From contig CAJJAQ010000025.1 of NCBI GenBank assembly GCA_905182095.1, forward strand, positions 1-37,362: DNA of 37,362 bases. Direction: 5' to 3'. Below the pieces are notes generated by a model, which worked only from the letters and a program-made list of their open reading frames with translations, was not told where the DNA came from and ran no database searches. Both the position numbers and the translations under genes were made by a program. This DNA comes from an uncultured Pseudomonadales bacterium (GTDB taxonomy: Bacteria > Pseudomonadota > Gammaproteobacteria > Pseudomonadales > Azotimanducaceae). Shown here in pieces: positions 16,217 to 24,140 of this stretch (the stretch's first letter is position 1; the number at the start of each line of letters is the position of its first letter).

Positions 16217-17230
16217 CTATTGTGAGGCCCTCTTCTCTTCCATAAGTATTTCTACTGCACCAAGCAGATTGGAGTTAAGCGCAGTGCCTAGCCACAGTGG
16301 CAGGCTATTACGCAGTGTAATGAGCTGCGATTCTGTGCAATTGATGCCAGTTATCTTCAACCATTGGTCAAATTTTTCTCCACGTACGGTGGGGTTGTGA
16401 GTGCCTAACATCAGTGTACGTACCGAAGCTGTTGAGCACGGATTGATCTGCGGAAGCGACTCTACCGGCCCAAGGTCACTTGGTTTTGCCGAATCTAAAT
16501 CTGCGAGGTTTAGGCCCTGATTACTAAATGTGTTCTCAGGGGCGCTGGGGTTGTTTTCTCTCAGCACATTTAGATTTGTTACCGCTTCATTACTCTCCAG
16601 TGCCTGACGCAGTCCAGCGGTTTCTTCAGCTAGTGCTTCCTCCGCAGTCGCTGACCCTAGGCTTTGCTCTGCAACAACATCTTCCTCAGTTAGGATGTCT
16701 CGCTGCTTGAATATAGCTTCTGCATAGTCAGCTGCCTGCTCTGGTAAAGACGCTGCATTGGCGATAGTAGTCGGCCCCAGACGATAGCTGGCTAGGGTTT
16801 GGGTTAGCAGATCTTCACCTTGGGAGGTCGCATTGAGATCCATTAACTCTCTTAGGTAACTAACCCCTGCATCTATGTTTATGCACGGATCAAATAATAG
16901 GTCGCGCTGGGTAATGCCCAAATGTTCAGCGGTAAGAGGCCACTTTATTTGCATCAAACCAATGGCGCCTGAACTTGAAATGGCGTCGGGGTTGAGGCTG
17001 CTTTCTACAATAGCCACTGCTATGGCCAATTCAACTTCCACCTCGTAGCGATCAGCGGACCGAATAAAGCAATCGATATAGGGAATGTCGCCGAGGCGTT
17101 TGGCGCTGTCCTCGCTAAGTTCCGCCTCCTCTGCCCAACTTAGGCTACATGTCGCTGTCGCCAGAAGGACCAATACGGCCAGTCCTATTTGTCGTATGAA
17201 TGTTGACGAGGGCAGTAGTGTTTTAATCAC
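16217..17230 (-). CDS. Secreted lytic transglycosylase (SLT domain) inside the fli cluster
   Basis: This is a peptidoglycan-cleaving enzyme of the Slt/MltC-like fold. The 337 residues begin with a signal peptide (hydrophobic about 14-30, cleavage near SWA-EE). The transglycosylase domain follows, with catalytic Glu76 in AIVESSLNPDAISSSGAIGLMQI, the classic ESxxNPxAxSxxGAxGLMQI motif, and the later INIDAGVSYLRELM and ASYRLGPTTI motifs. The C-terminal half is Glu/Ala/Asn-rich linker plus a small helical end domain with two Cys. The gene runs antisense to the flanking fli genes and splits fliO from fliP. A role in opening peptidoglycan for the flagellar rod is suggested by context only; FlgJ normally does this job. 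Confidence 0.9.
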   Translation of the reverse strand: MIKTLLPSSTFIRQIGLAVLVLLATATCSLSWAEEAELSEDSAKRLGDIPYIDCFIRSADRYEVEVELAIAVAIVESSLNPDAISSSGAIGLMQIKWPLTAEHLGITQRDLLFDPCINIDAGVSYLRELMDLNATSQGEDLLTQTLASYRLGPTTIANAASLPEQAADYAEAIFKQRDILTEEDVVAEQSLGSATAEEALAEETAGLRQALESNEAVTNLNVLRENNPSAPENTFSNQGLNLADLDSAKPSDLGPVESLPQINPCSTASVRTLMLGTHNPTVRGEKFDQWLKITGINCTESQLITLRNSLPLWLGTALNSNLLGAVEILMEEKRASQ

Positions 17231-17374
17231 GTTGAGGTATTCCTAAATTCATCTATAGCGGCCGGTAATAAATGGCCACTTCCCTTGGGGGTCGACCTAT
17301 GCAGGAACCCCAACGCAAATAAAGGCGCTGGGAATATGCTGTTGCCAAGTTTTTAAAGGCTTCGCAAAAAGCCT

Positions 17375-17388
17375 GTCGAAAAATCGAC
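17375..17388. promoter_or_regulatory. FleQ-box-like palindrome upstream of fliP
   Basis: GTCGAAAAATCGAC is a 14-bp inverted repeat (GTCGA/TCGAC arms, 4-bp centre). It shares GCCTGTCGAAA and CGAC with the element at 3572-3585. Its centre is about 91 bp upstream of the -24 GG of the fliP promoter, against 102 bp at the FleR-like gene; the 11-bp difference is about one helical turn. Confidence 0.55.
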
Positions 17389-17470
17389 CAAAGTAGTGGG
17401 AAAAACGTCAGTTTCCCCGGCAACAACACCCTTTCAACACTAACTCATTGATTTATATAAGTATTATTGT

Positions 17471-17486
17471 TGGCATCGACTTTGCA
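17471..17486 (+). promoter_or_regulatory. Sigma-54 promoter upstream of fliP
   Basis: The sequence TGGCATCGACTTTGCA shows TGGCA and TTGCA with GG-N10-GC spacing. Transcription is expected near 17498. It restores expression of the fliP-Q-R-flhB block, which is cut off from fliO by the two inserted genes. Confidence 0.78.
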
Positions 17487-17604
17487 TCTTACATCTTCGT
17501 AAGACCGCCTGGCAAGAAATTGCCACCGTTCATAATTCTGGCAAAGCCTTGCAGGCTTTCTACCGGAAAAGACGGAAAGGGTCGAAATGAAAATGAAGGC
17601 TTAA

Positions 17605-18396
17605 ATGTTAGCACCGAATAAAATTATTGGCGAAACCCGCAGAACTCAGATCAAAAGATCTTTGGCAGTTATGGCGGGCCTGTGTTTAACGATCCTCGTG
17701 CCTGGCCTGGTCTATGCTGAGGGCATTCCTGCGTTAACGATTCTAGAAGCCAGCGAAGGCGGTACGGAATACAGTTTGTCTATACAACTGCTTATTGTCA
17801 TGACGCTTTTGGGCTTTTTGCCTTCTATCCTTATTCTGATGACTTCCTTTACCCGAATAATTATTGTCCTATCTTTGTTGCGTCAGGCTATGGGCACCGC
17901 GCAAACCCCTCCCAACCAAGTGCTAGTGGGCATAGCGATCTTTCTAACACTTTTTATTATGAATCCGGTTTTGGAATCCATTTATACAAACGCCTTAGAG
18001 CCGGTACAAAATAACGAGATTACCTTTCAAGAGGGTTTAGACCGAGCGCGTATACCGCTGCAAGAATTTATGCTCAATCAGACTCGTGAAAAAGATCTGA
18101 TTATGTTTATGGAAATGTCTCAATCGCCTGCGGTAGACAACGCCGACGATATACCACTGAGTGCACTGGTCCCTGCATTTATTACCTCAGAGTTAAAAAC
18201 AGCTTTTACCATTGGGTTTTTGATCTATATCCCTTTCATCATCATTGACCTGGTCGTGGCCAGCGTTTTGATGTCTATGGGTATGATGATGCTCTCGCCG
18301 ATGATGATCTCCATGCCTTTTAAACTTCTTCTCTTTGTACTCGTCGACGGCTGGGGTTTAGTCACCAGTTCACTCGTCGCTACATTCGTAACTTAA
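17605..18396 (+). CDS. fliP: Flagellar export gate protein FliP
   Basis: FliP forms the core pentamer of the type III export gate. The 263-residue product has an N-terminal cleavable signal peptide (ending near VYA-EG), as in other FliP proteins. Four membrane segments follow, with the signature motifs MTSFTRIIIVLSLLRQAMGTAQTPPNQVLVGIAIFLTLFIM and, at the end, MSMGMMMLSPMMISMPFKLLLFVLVDGW. The ATG at 17605 has GAAGG five bases upstream and directly follows the stop of a micro-ORF. The stop lies 8 bp before fliQ. Confidence 0.97.
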   Translation: MLAPNKIIGETRRTQIKRSLAVMAGLCLTILVPGLVYAEGIPALTILEASEGGTEYSLSIQLLIVMTLLGFLPSILILMTSFTRIIIVLSLLRQAMGTAQTPPNQVLVGIAIFLTLFIMNPVLESIYTNALEPVQNNEITFQEGLDRARIPLQEFMLNQTREKDLIMFMEMSQSPAVDNADDIPLSALVPAFITSELKTAFTIGFLIYIPFIIIDLVVASVLMSMGMMMLSPMMISMPFKLLLFVLVDGWGLVTSSLVATFVT

Positions 18397-18404
18397 GGCA
18401 AATC

Positions 18405-18674
18405 ATGGATACATCACTTGTAATGGACATAGCGGTGGATTCTTTGCGGGTAACCGTATTGGTTGCGTCGCCCATTCTAGCTGCCGCTTTAATGTCTGGT
18501 CTGCTCGTTGGTATTTTGCAGGCAGCTACTTCCATTCAGGAAATGACATTAAGTTTTATTCCCAAATTAGTCGTCATGGTTTTGGCAATTATTTTATTTG
18601 GTGAATGGCAGATAGCAGTGTTAGCAGACTACTTTGAAACAATATTTGAACGCATAAGAACGATTACGTTGTAG
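18405..18674 (+). CDS. fliQ: Flagellar export gate protein FliQ
   Basis: FliQ wraps around the FliP-FliR core of the export gate. The 89-residue product has two membrane hairpin segments (about 15-37 and 50-72) and the family motif LVGILQAATSIQEMTLSFIPKLVVM. The length is exactly typical. It lies between fliP and fliR with gaps of 8 and 7 bp. Confidence 0.97.
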   Translation: MDTSLVMDIAVDSLRVTVLVASPILAAALMSGLLVGILQAATSIQEMTLSFIPKLVVMVLAIILFGEWQIAVLADYFETIFERIRTITL

Positions 18675-18681
18675 CCAGCTA

Positions 18682-19452
18682 ATGAATATCATGCTTCCAG
18701 AAATCGTCAACCTACTACAAAATTTTATGTGGCCCTTTGTCCGCGTATCTGTAGTACTGATTGCCGCGCCTTTGTTTGGTCTAGAAGCAATGAATCTGCG
18801 TATACGAATTGCCATTGGATTTGTCTTAACCTGGATGATCTTCCCGCTTGTGGATGTCCCGGATGTTGACCCCTTAAGTATTTTTGCAATCCAACTGATG
18901 ATCAACGAAATCATAGTTGGCGTAATGATGGGTCTCACTTTGCAGATCGTTATCGCTGCAATCTTAACCAGTGGGCAAGCAGTGTCATCGAGTATGGGTT
19001 TGGGTATGGCCAATATGGTAGACCCTAACTTAGGTAATGTTCCTACCTTGTCGCAGTTTTTCCTAGTCATCAGTATGTTGATTTTTCTCGGCCTGGGTGG
19101 CCATTTGGTAATTATCAGCATTCTGGTGCAAAGCTTTAGCTTGTTACCTATTGGATCAGGCTTGACCGGCACTAATGCTCTGGAAGGCTTCCTTGTTTGG
19201 TCATCGCAAATTTTTATTGGCGCTCTATCCTTGGTGCTACCTATAATCTTAGGTCTGCTTATGGTTAACGTCTGTTTGGGTGTTATCTCTAGAGCATCGC
19301 CAAGCTTGAATGTATTCGCTGTGGGTTTCCCTGCACTGATTCCTCTTGGTTTTGGCATGGTGATTATCACCATGGGGTTTATTGGATCCAGAATAGAAAG
19401 TCTGTGGTTTGCTGGCTTTCAAGTCCTTAACGAAAATTTGTTGGGCATATAA
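18682..19452 (+). CDS. fliR: Flagellar export gate protein FliR
   Basis: FliR completes the FliP5-FliR1 gate core. The 256-residue product is very hydrophobic with about six membrane segments. It carries the family pattern: VLIAAPLFGLEAMNLRIRIAIGF near the N-terminus, LMINEIIVGVMMGLTLQIVIAAILTSGQAVSSSMGLGMANMVDPNLGNVPTLSQF in the middle, and RASPSLNVFAVGFP in the C-terminal third. The stop TAA shares its last base with the flhB ATG, so the two are translationally coupled. Confidence 0.96.
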   Translation: MNIMLPEIVNLLQNFMWPFVRVSVVLIAAPLFGLEAMNLRIRIAIGFVLTWMIFPLVDVPDVDPLSIFAIQLMINEIIVGVMMGLTLQIVIAAILTSGQAVSSSMGLGMANMVDPNLGNVPTLSQFFLVISMLIFLGLGGHLVIISILVQSFSLLPIGSGLTGTNALEGFLVWSSQIFIGALSLVLPIILGLLMVNVCLGVISRASPSLNVFAVGFPALIPLGFGMVIITMGFIGSRIESLWFAGFQVLNENLLGI

Positions 19453-20603
19453 TGGCTGAAGAATCCTCACAAGACGATAAGACAGAAGAACCCACCGCGC
19501 GGAAATTGGAAAAAGCTCGGGAAGATGGCCAGGTTCTCCGCTCTCAAGACATGACAATTGCGGCAGTGACTATTTCTGTAATTGCCTCGATGTATGTTGG
19601 CGGTTTTTGGTTAGGCCCACAGTTTGTTGCAATATTTACTGAAGCCCTAACTATTCCGCCAAACTTTGCATTTGAAGAAAACTTGGCAATTGGCAGGTTT
19701 GGTAGATTAACTGCTGACAGTTTTTATGTGATGTTTCCAGTCTTTGCTGTGGCAGTGGTTATGGCAATTGCTTCAGCTACTGCGTTAGGTGGCTTTGTGG
19801 TCTCCGGTAAAGCGTTAATGCCGAAGGCGAGCAAATTAAACCCGCTTAAAGGTTTGGCGAGAATTTTTGGTACCAAAGCCCTAGTAGAGCTGGGTAAAGC
19901 GCTACTGAAATTTTCTATGGTGGCGCTCATTGGTGGCACTTACCTCTACTTTAATTTCGATCAAGTTCTGATGATTGGCCAAAGCCCAATTATGCGCGCC
20001 ATAGTACAAAGTATTGAATTTGTCTTGTTTGGTGCTCTTATAACTTCCTTGGCTCTGTTGGTGATTGCCGCCGTAGATGTGCCTTATCAAACCTATGAGT
20101 TTTTCAAAAAACTCAAGATGACCAAACAAGAAATAAAAGATGAGATGAAAGAGGTTGAGGGCCAGCCTGAAGTAAAACAAAAGATACGTCAGAAACAGCA
20201 GGAAATGGCTCAAGGCAGAATGCTCGATGATGTGCCTAAAGCCGATGTCATTGTCACCAACCCACAGCACTTCTCCGTGGCTTTAGTCTATGAAATGGAC
20301 CAGGAAGAGGCTCCCAAGGTGTTGGCCAAAGGTACAAATATGATGGCGCGACGTATCAGAGAAGTCGCCACAGAAAATGGCATTGAAATATTTGAGGCGC
20401 CACTATTGGCTCGTGCTTTGTATTTTACCACCAATATTGGTATGCCTATACCTCCAGGCTTATTTCATGCAGTGGCTCAAGTCATAGCTTATGTATATAG
20501 CCTAAATTCTATTACCCCAGGTGGTGGCGCAATGCACAAACCACGACCTAAAGTGCCAGATGAGTTGATATTTGATGAACTTGGACGCCGTAACGTTGAT
20601 TAA
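19452..20603 (+). CDS. flhB: Flagellar export specificity switch protein FlhB
   Basis: FlhB switches the export apparatus from hook-type to filament-type substrates. The 383 residues begin with the typical DDKTEEPTARKLEKAREDGQVLRSQDM motif, then four membrane segments, then a charged linker (KMTKQEIKDEMKEVEGQPEVKQKIRQKQQEMAQ). The cytoplasmic domain carries the autocleavage site at residues 270-273. That site reads NPQH, where most FlhB proteins have NPTH; the Asn and Pro needed for cleavage are present. The C-terminal domain (APLLARALYFTTNIGMPIP) is normal. In relatives flhA follows; here three unknown genes do. Confidence 0.97.
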   Translation: MAEESSQDDKTEEPTARKLEKAREDGQVLRSQDMTIAAVTISVIASMYVGGFWLGPQFVAIFTEALTIPPNFAFEENLAIGRFGRLTADSFYVMFPVFAVAVVMAIASATALGGFVVSGKALMPKASKLNPLKGLARIFGTKALVELGKALLKFSMVALIGGTYLYFNFDQVLMIGQSPIMRAIVQSIEFVLFGALITSLALLVIAAVDVPYQTYEFFKKLKMTKQEIKDEMKEVEGQPEVKQKIRQKQQEMAQGRMLDDVPKADVIVTNPQHFSVALVYEMDQEEAPKVLAKGTNMMARRIREVATENGIEIFEAPLLARALYFTTNIGMPIPPGLFHAVAQVIAYVYSLNSITPGGGAMHKPRPKVPDELIFDELGRRNVD

Positions 20604-20622
20604 AAACGACAGGACAAAAACA

Positions 20623-22059
20623 ATGATCCCTTTAAAAGAAGAACCAATATTGGCCGAAGGCTTATGTTTTAGCCCAGAAGACAGCCATGCAGTGGATACC
20701 TGCCGGAATGCTCTGATCTACGCAGGATCGGTCGTCATCACAGCTGCTGGCAATGAAAGTCTGCTGGCTCATTATACCCGAGTGCTGCTCAGCCAAATGC
20801 CCGGGCAAACTGCTACCGGTCAACGCAAGCTGTCCGTACGCAGAATGCCCGGAGATAAAGATGGCTTATTGGCCGCATTGAACCGGTTACTTGCGGAACT
20901 AGATTTTAAGAGCGTTGAGGCAAAGAAAAAGGTCCCAACCACAGAAATCTGGTTGTATGAATTGCCAGGACCCAGTGACTCAGAAATGATTGTTACTACG
21001 GCAAAGATGATTCGACAGTTTAAGGCGGCCGGAGTTTCCATCATTGTTAACTCTCGACAAGCGCGTCCAGGCTCTGAGCTATTGAGCAAATTGGCTCAGC
21101 GAATTAAAGGTACGTTAGTAGAGTTCGCCTTACCAAATAAAGATTCTTGTATAGCGCTAGCAGAGAAAGTGGCTGGCAGTTCGGATGCGTTACAGGTGAA
21201 TGGCCTGATTAGAGATCTGGGTTATACCATTCAGAAAAGTCAGCCAGCAACCCTGTCCGTCTTTCCTCAAGAAGCAAGTGATGGCCTATCGACTGCAGAG
21301 TTTTTGACTCAACGTCAAACCGAAAAAATTAAACGACCTGTGACGGCGAAAACCAATTCGGCAGCCAAACTGCCTACGCCTAGGTATATTGGCAAAGGCT
21401 CTAAACGGTCTTTGTTAGTGGGTGGTGTAGTTGCTTCTATAGCTCTGTTTGGCCTGTATGCTGTTAATGACAAAGATTGGCACGAGGAGCAAAGTGCAAT
21501 CAGTAATTTATATGCGGGTTTAACTGAAAGTGCGCCAATAGCCGCCGCCAGTCAAATTGCAGGCGCGCTGCCGGATGCAATCGTTGTGGGCGCTGCCACT
21601 AACGCAATCGTCGAAAATCCAGCTGTAGAAAAGTTAGATGTTGGGGCTGCAGAAAAAATTGCCGTCGGTAAATCGCCAGCACAAATGGCCTCGCTCGCAG
21701 CTTCCCTAGCAGAAACCTTGCAACCTGCGGATGCAGAGGACATTTTGTCTGAGCTTTTTATTGTTAAGCCGCCGCGGCCTAACGCGAAGGCGGTTTACGT
21801 ACAACATGCTTCCTTTCGGCTGACTCAGGGTGCATATATTTGGAAGAGCAATGCAAAACGCTTAGCGAACGCACAAATTTATAGTAAAGGCAGTGTGGAT
21901 ACCCGTTTCGTAGTAGTTAGCGGCCCCTTTGCCGACCGACTTGAAGCTCAGGCATATTTAGATAGTGTAGGTGTAATGGACAAAGCCTATTTCATTCTAG
22001 GCGGTGCCTTAGGCGAGCCTCTGGCTGGGGCCAACAACGTTTTAGCGAGTATGGAGTAG
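20623..22059 (+). CDS. Membrane protein with degenerate ATPase-like N-terminus and C-terminal SPOR-like domain
   Basis: The 478-residue product resembles DamX/ExeA-type architecture. Residues 1-210 look like a P-loop-type domain in which the Walker A is lost (VVITAAGNESLLAHY lacks GKS/T) while a Walker B-like strand remains (EIWLYELPG). There is one membrane segment at about 263-283. An Ala-rich periplasmic linker leads to a SPOR-like domain at about 388-460 (YVQHASFRL ... RFVVVSGPFADRLEAQAYLDSVG). SPOR domains bind denuded glycan strands at division sites (established). ATG 20623 with AGGAC seven bases upstream is preferred to 20575, which would overlap flhB. It is followed 3 bp later by the next gene. 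A role in placing or anchoring the flagellum is inferred from context. Confidence 0.8.
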   Translation: MIPLKEEPILAEGLCFSPEDSHAVDTCRNALIYAGSVVITAAGNESLLAHYTRVLLSQMPGQTATGQRKLSVRRMPGDKDGLLAALNRLLAELDFKSVEAKKKVPTTEIWLYELPGPSDSEMIVTTAKMIRQFKAAGVSIIVNSRQARPGSELLSKLAQRIKGTLVEFALPNKDSCIALAEKVAGSSDALQVNGLIRDLGYTIQKSQPATLSVFPQEASDGLSTAEFLTQRQTEKIKRPVTAKTNSAAKLPTPRYIGKGSKRSLLVGGVVASIALFGLYAVNDKDWHEEQSAISNLYAGLTESAPIAAASQIAGALPDAIVVGAATNAIVENPAVEKLDVGAAEKIAVGKSPAQMASLAASLAETLQPADAEDILSELFIVKPPRPNAKAVYVQHASFRLTQGAYIWKSNAKRLANAQIYSKGSVDTRFVVVSGPFADRLEAQAYLDSVGVMDKAYFILGGALGEPLAGANNVLASME

Positions 22060-22062
22060 ACC

Positions 22063-23055
22063 ATGGCTGACGAAGATAATAAGAATAACGAAACGCAGTT
22101 ACCTGAAGCAGAAGAAACCTTCGATTCTAGCGCCGCTGTAGATGCAATTGTTGAGGGCACACGCAACCGAGCTGATGAAATTGAAGAGGCGTTGGATGGC
22201 GCCTTAGCCGACAAAGAAGCAGCCAGCAGTAGCGAAGTTGCGGAGGCGAGCCCTGAGATCGTCCTGGATTTGGGCGAGGCAGAAATAGTCAAACCAGCGG
22301 GCAAGCCAGCCGATAAGGCAGCTAACAAGGCGGCCGATAAAAAAGGCGATGTCGAAGAACCTAAATTACAAATTCATGTAGGCAAAGATGATGTGCGGAT
22401 TTCTACTGGGCATCCGCTGATAGATGACATTGCGGCGCAGCTGGAAAAGTCTCGCAAGTTCACCATGTATGCCGTGTCATCTCTATGTATTGCGTTGCTT
22501 GCCGGTGTTTTGTTTTACATCTTTATGTCGACGCAGATCTCGAAAAAAATATCAGAAGTAGATTCGATGATCGGCCTTGTTGCCAAACGTACCTTGCAGG
22601 TGACGAAAGGCATTGAAACCTTTAGCACGTTGGAGCAAAGCATTGGCAAAACGCTAGAGAATCAGACCTCATTAGCTGAAACTTTAGCAGCCAACGAGTT
22701 GGCGGTAGTACAATTGGAACTTAAAATTGCCGCATTAAACGAAAATATGCAGGCAGATATTGGACGAGTGGTAGATGAAAGTAGTAATTATCTGGTGCAA
22801 ACTAGAAGTGTTCTGCAAGAAGAAAACCAGAAGACTTTCAATACCTTAGGCGAGTTGCAAAGCGTTTTGACGGAGCAGCGTGGAATGATTGCTCCTATCA
22901 GCAATCTGAGTCGTGAGCTTAGTCAGGTCAGAGTCGACCTAGCCGAGGTGCGACAGACTATAGATGATTTATATATTATTGAACGCGCTCGTATGGCCCG
23001 GGAGTTGTTGGACCAAAGGGACGCGACGGTGAGTCAATCGAGTGTCGAAAAATAG
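22063..23055 (+). CDS. Unknown single-pass membrane protein with long coiled coil
   Basis: The 330-residue product is not recognised. It has an acidic, Ala/Lys-rich disordered cytoplasmic part (1-110, with a short KPADKAANKAADKK repeat-like stretch), one membrane segment at about 134-155, and a long C-terminal helical coiled-coil region (about 157-315) rich in L/E/Q/T. The coiled coil would lie in the periplasm if the N-terminus is inside. The gene starts 3 bp after the SPOR protein's stop, so the two are almost certainly co-translated. Its layout is compatible with a scaffold or with a peptidoglycan-reaching tether. No enzyme motif is visible. Confidence 0.8.
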   Translation: MADEDNKNNETQLPEAEETFDSSAAVDAIVEGTRNRADEIEEALDGALADKEAASSSEVAEASPEIVLDLGEAEIVKPAGKPADKAANKAADKKGDVEEPKLQIHVGKDDVRISTGHPLIDDIAAQLEKSRKFTMYAVSSLCIALLAGVLFYIFMSTQISKKISEVDSMIGLVAKRTLQVTKGIETFSTLEQSIGKTLENQTSLAETLAANELAVVQLELKIAALNENMQADIGRVVDESSNYLVQTRSVLQEENQKTFNTLGELQSVLTEQRGMIAPISNLSRELSQVRVDLAEVRQTIDDLYIIERARMARELLDQRDATVSQSSVEK

Positions 23056-23150
23056 CGGCATACTTCGATTGCTATAGACTGGCTGCGAAAACTTTTGGTA
23101 GATAATATTGGGAACTGTTGCCGAGCCATTTTTTGAGGAATAGCTAAATC

Positions 23151-23780
23151 ATGTCACAGTCGTTTGTCGTTCCAGCGTTAATTATCGCCGTAGGTTTGCT
23201 GATTTCACTGATTTTTGTCTTCATGATCTATCTTTGGCAGCGCATAACAGCATTAGAAAAAAGTAGGGGCAAGGACGCGGCAGTAGAAGTTAAGCAGGCT
23301 GGCGCGGCGCTACTTGGGTTTAAGGGCAAAGAAATTTGGGATGTGCTTGAAAACCCGGATAAAGCGCCAGTAAATATCGATGAGTTAAGGCAACGCTACT
23401 CCTTCACCCTGTCTCGGCATATAGAACAAATTATTGATCAAGGCCAAATGGACAAGCAAGCCGGGCGAGAGTCGATGCCGCAAAGTAATGCCGCTATTGG
23501 TGGTTTGCGAGGCGAAATTGAATCTTGGTTGCCGCCGTCCTATGTCTCTCGTTTTTATCGCATTGGTCAAGATTCCGCCATTCTATCTGACGATGAGGTT
23601 GCGGAGTTGCGTACGGAAGTGAGGGTTTTAGTAAAGGAGATATTGACGCGTTTAGGTATGTCGGCTGAAGCCAGTGGCATTGGCAGCCTGATTACTTCGC
23701 ACACTTTAGAATTCCGCAGCAACGCAGCTAACCCAGAGCCTGAAGAAGAAGACCCGGAACAGGGCAAAGCAAATCCCTAA
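23151..23780 (+). CDS. Unknown N-terminally anchored membrane protein at the end of the fli cluster
   Basis: The 209-residue protein has an N-terminal membrane anchor (about 6-29), a basic patch, and a cytoplasmic domain with two apparent halves: about 45-100 (GAALLGFKGKEIWDVLENPDK ... DELRQRYSFTLSRHIEQIIDQG) and about 120-190 (PPSYVSRFYRIGQ ... EVAELRTEVRVLVKEILTRLGM). It ends in an acidic Pro/Glu tail. It is not recognised as a known flagellar protein. A 95-bp gap separates it from the coiled-coil gene, and a GAGGAATAG stretch precedes the ATG. It is the last gene of the flagellar block; uvrD begins 360 bp further on. Confidence 0.75.
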   Translation: MSQSFVVPALIIAVGLLISLIFVFMIYLWQRITALEKSRGKDAAVEVKQAGAALLGFKGKEIWDVLENPDKAPVNIDELRQRYSFTLSRHIEQIIDQGQMDKQAGRESMPQSNAAIGGLRGEIESWLPPSYVSRFYRIGQDSAILSDDEVAELRTEVRVLVKEILTRLGMSAEASGIGSLITSHTLEFRSNAANPEPEEEDPEQGKANP

Positions 23781-24140
23781 ATTGCCAGATATCTGCGTCA
23801 GAGCTTAAATTCCACACTTATGGGCGACTCGCTAGGTAGAACATAGCGGGCTTTGCGGCTTGGGCCACTAGTTTGCCAAACCTCAATTCCTAGAACTATA
23901 TCTAGAGCTGTATCTAGAGCTGTATCTAGGGCTATACCTAGGGCTATACCCAGAGCTATACCCAGAACCCCAATTGGGCCGAGAGTAGGTTGCGAAAACC
24001 GTAACGCCGAGCCCGCCTGATAGCCCAAATAGCTACTGAACACCTTTTAGCTCTGTAACGCCCAGCCAAGATCCGCCGAGTAATGTATTATCCTTAGAAC
24101 TTAAGCCTATTTTGCATGATTCGCGTTTTCGAGGAATAAA
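23781..24140. other. 360-bp intergenic region before uvrD
   Basis: The gap contains the 12-bp tandem array at 23890-23968. It also contains a minus-strand frame of 81 codons (23798-24043, GTG start, no good ribosome-binding site) that reads across the array as GIAL/DTAL tetrapeptides. I treat that frame as unproven. No convincing terminator or promoter is visible; GAGG at 24131-24134 serves uvrD. Confidence 0.6.
23890..23968. repeat. 12-bp tandem repeat array, six copies plus a partial copy
   Basis: Units of the form CTAGAGCTGTAT / CTAGGGCTATAC / CCAGAGCTATAC follow without gaps from 23890, diverging gradually from left to right. The left units resemble each other most and the right units carry CCAGA. 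Gradual change along the array suggests growth by slippage followed by mutation. Because the unit is a multiple of three, any frame across it stays open. Confidence 0.9.

Larger units (their letters stand above)
17231..17604. other. Regulatory region between the lytic transglycosylase gene and fliP
   Basis: These 374 bp hold no gene of size. The right half contains a FleQ-box-like palindrome (17375-17388), a sigma-54 promoter (17471-17486) and a leader of about 105 nt. In the leader a five-codon micro-ORF (ATG 17587, stop TAA 17602-17604), with its own GGAAAGG site, abuts the fliP ATG. No sigma-54 element was found for the divergent transglycosylase gene. Confidence 0.75.

Noticed and set aside
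16217-17230. Lytic transglycosylase as the flagellar muramidase FlgJ
   Set aside because: It lacks the FlgJ rod-chaperone N-terminus and has an SLT transglycosylase motif instead of the glucosaminidase domain.
18621-19373. 250-codon minus-strand frame inside fliR
   Set aside because: Long only because the opposite strand of a hydrophobic gene lacks stops; product is an unnatural K/T/I-rich repeat of the shadow type.
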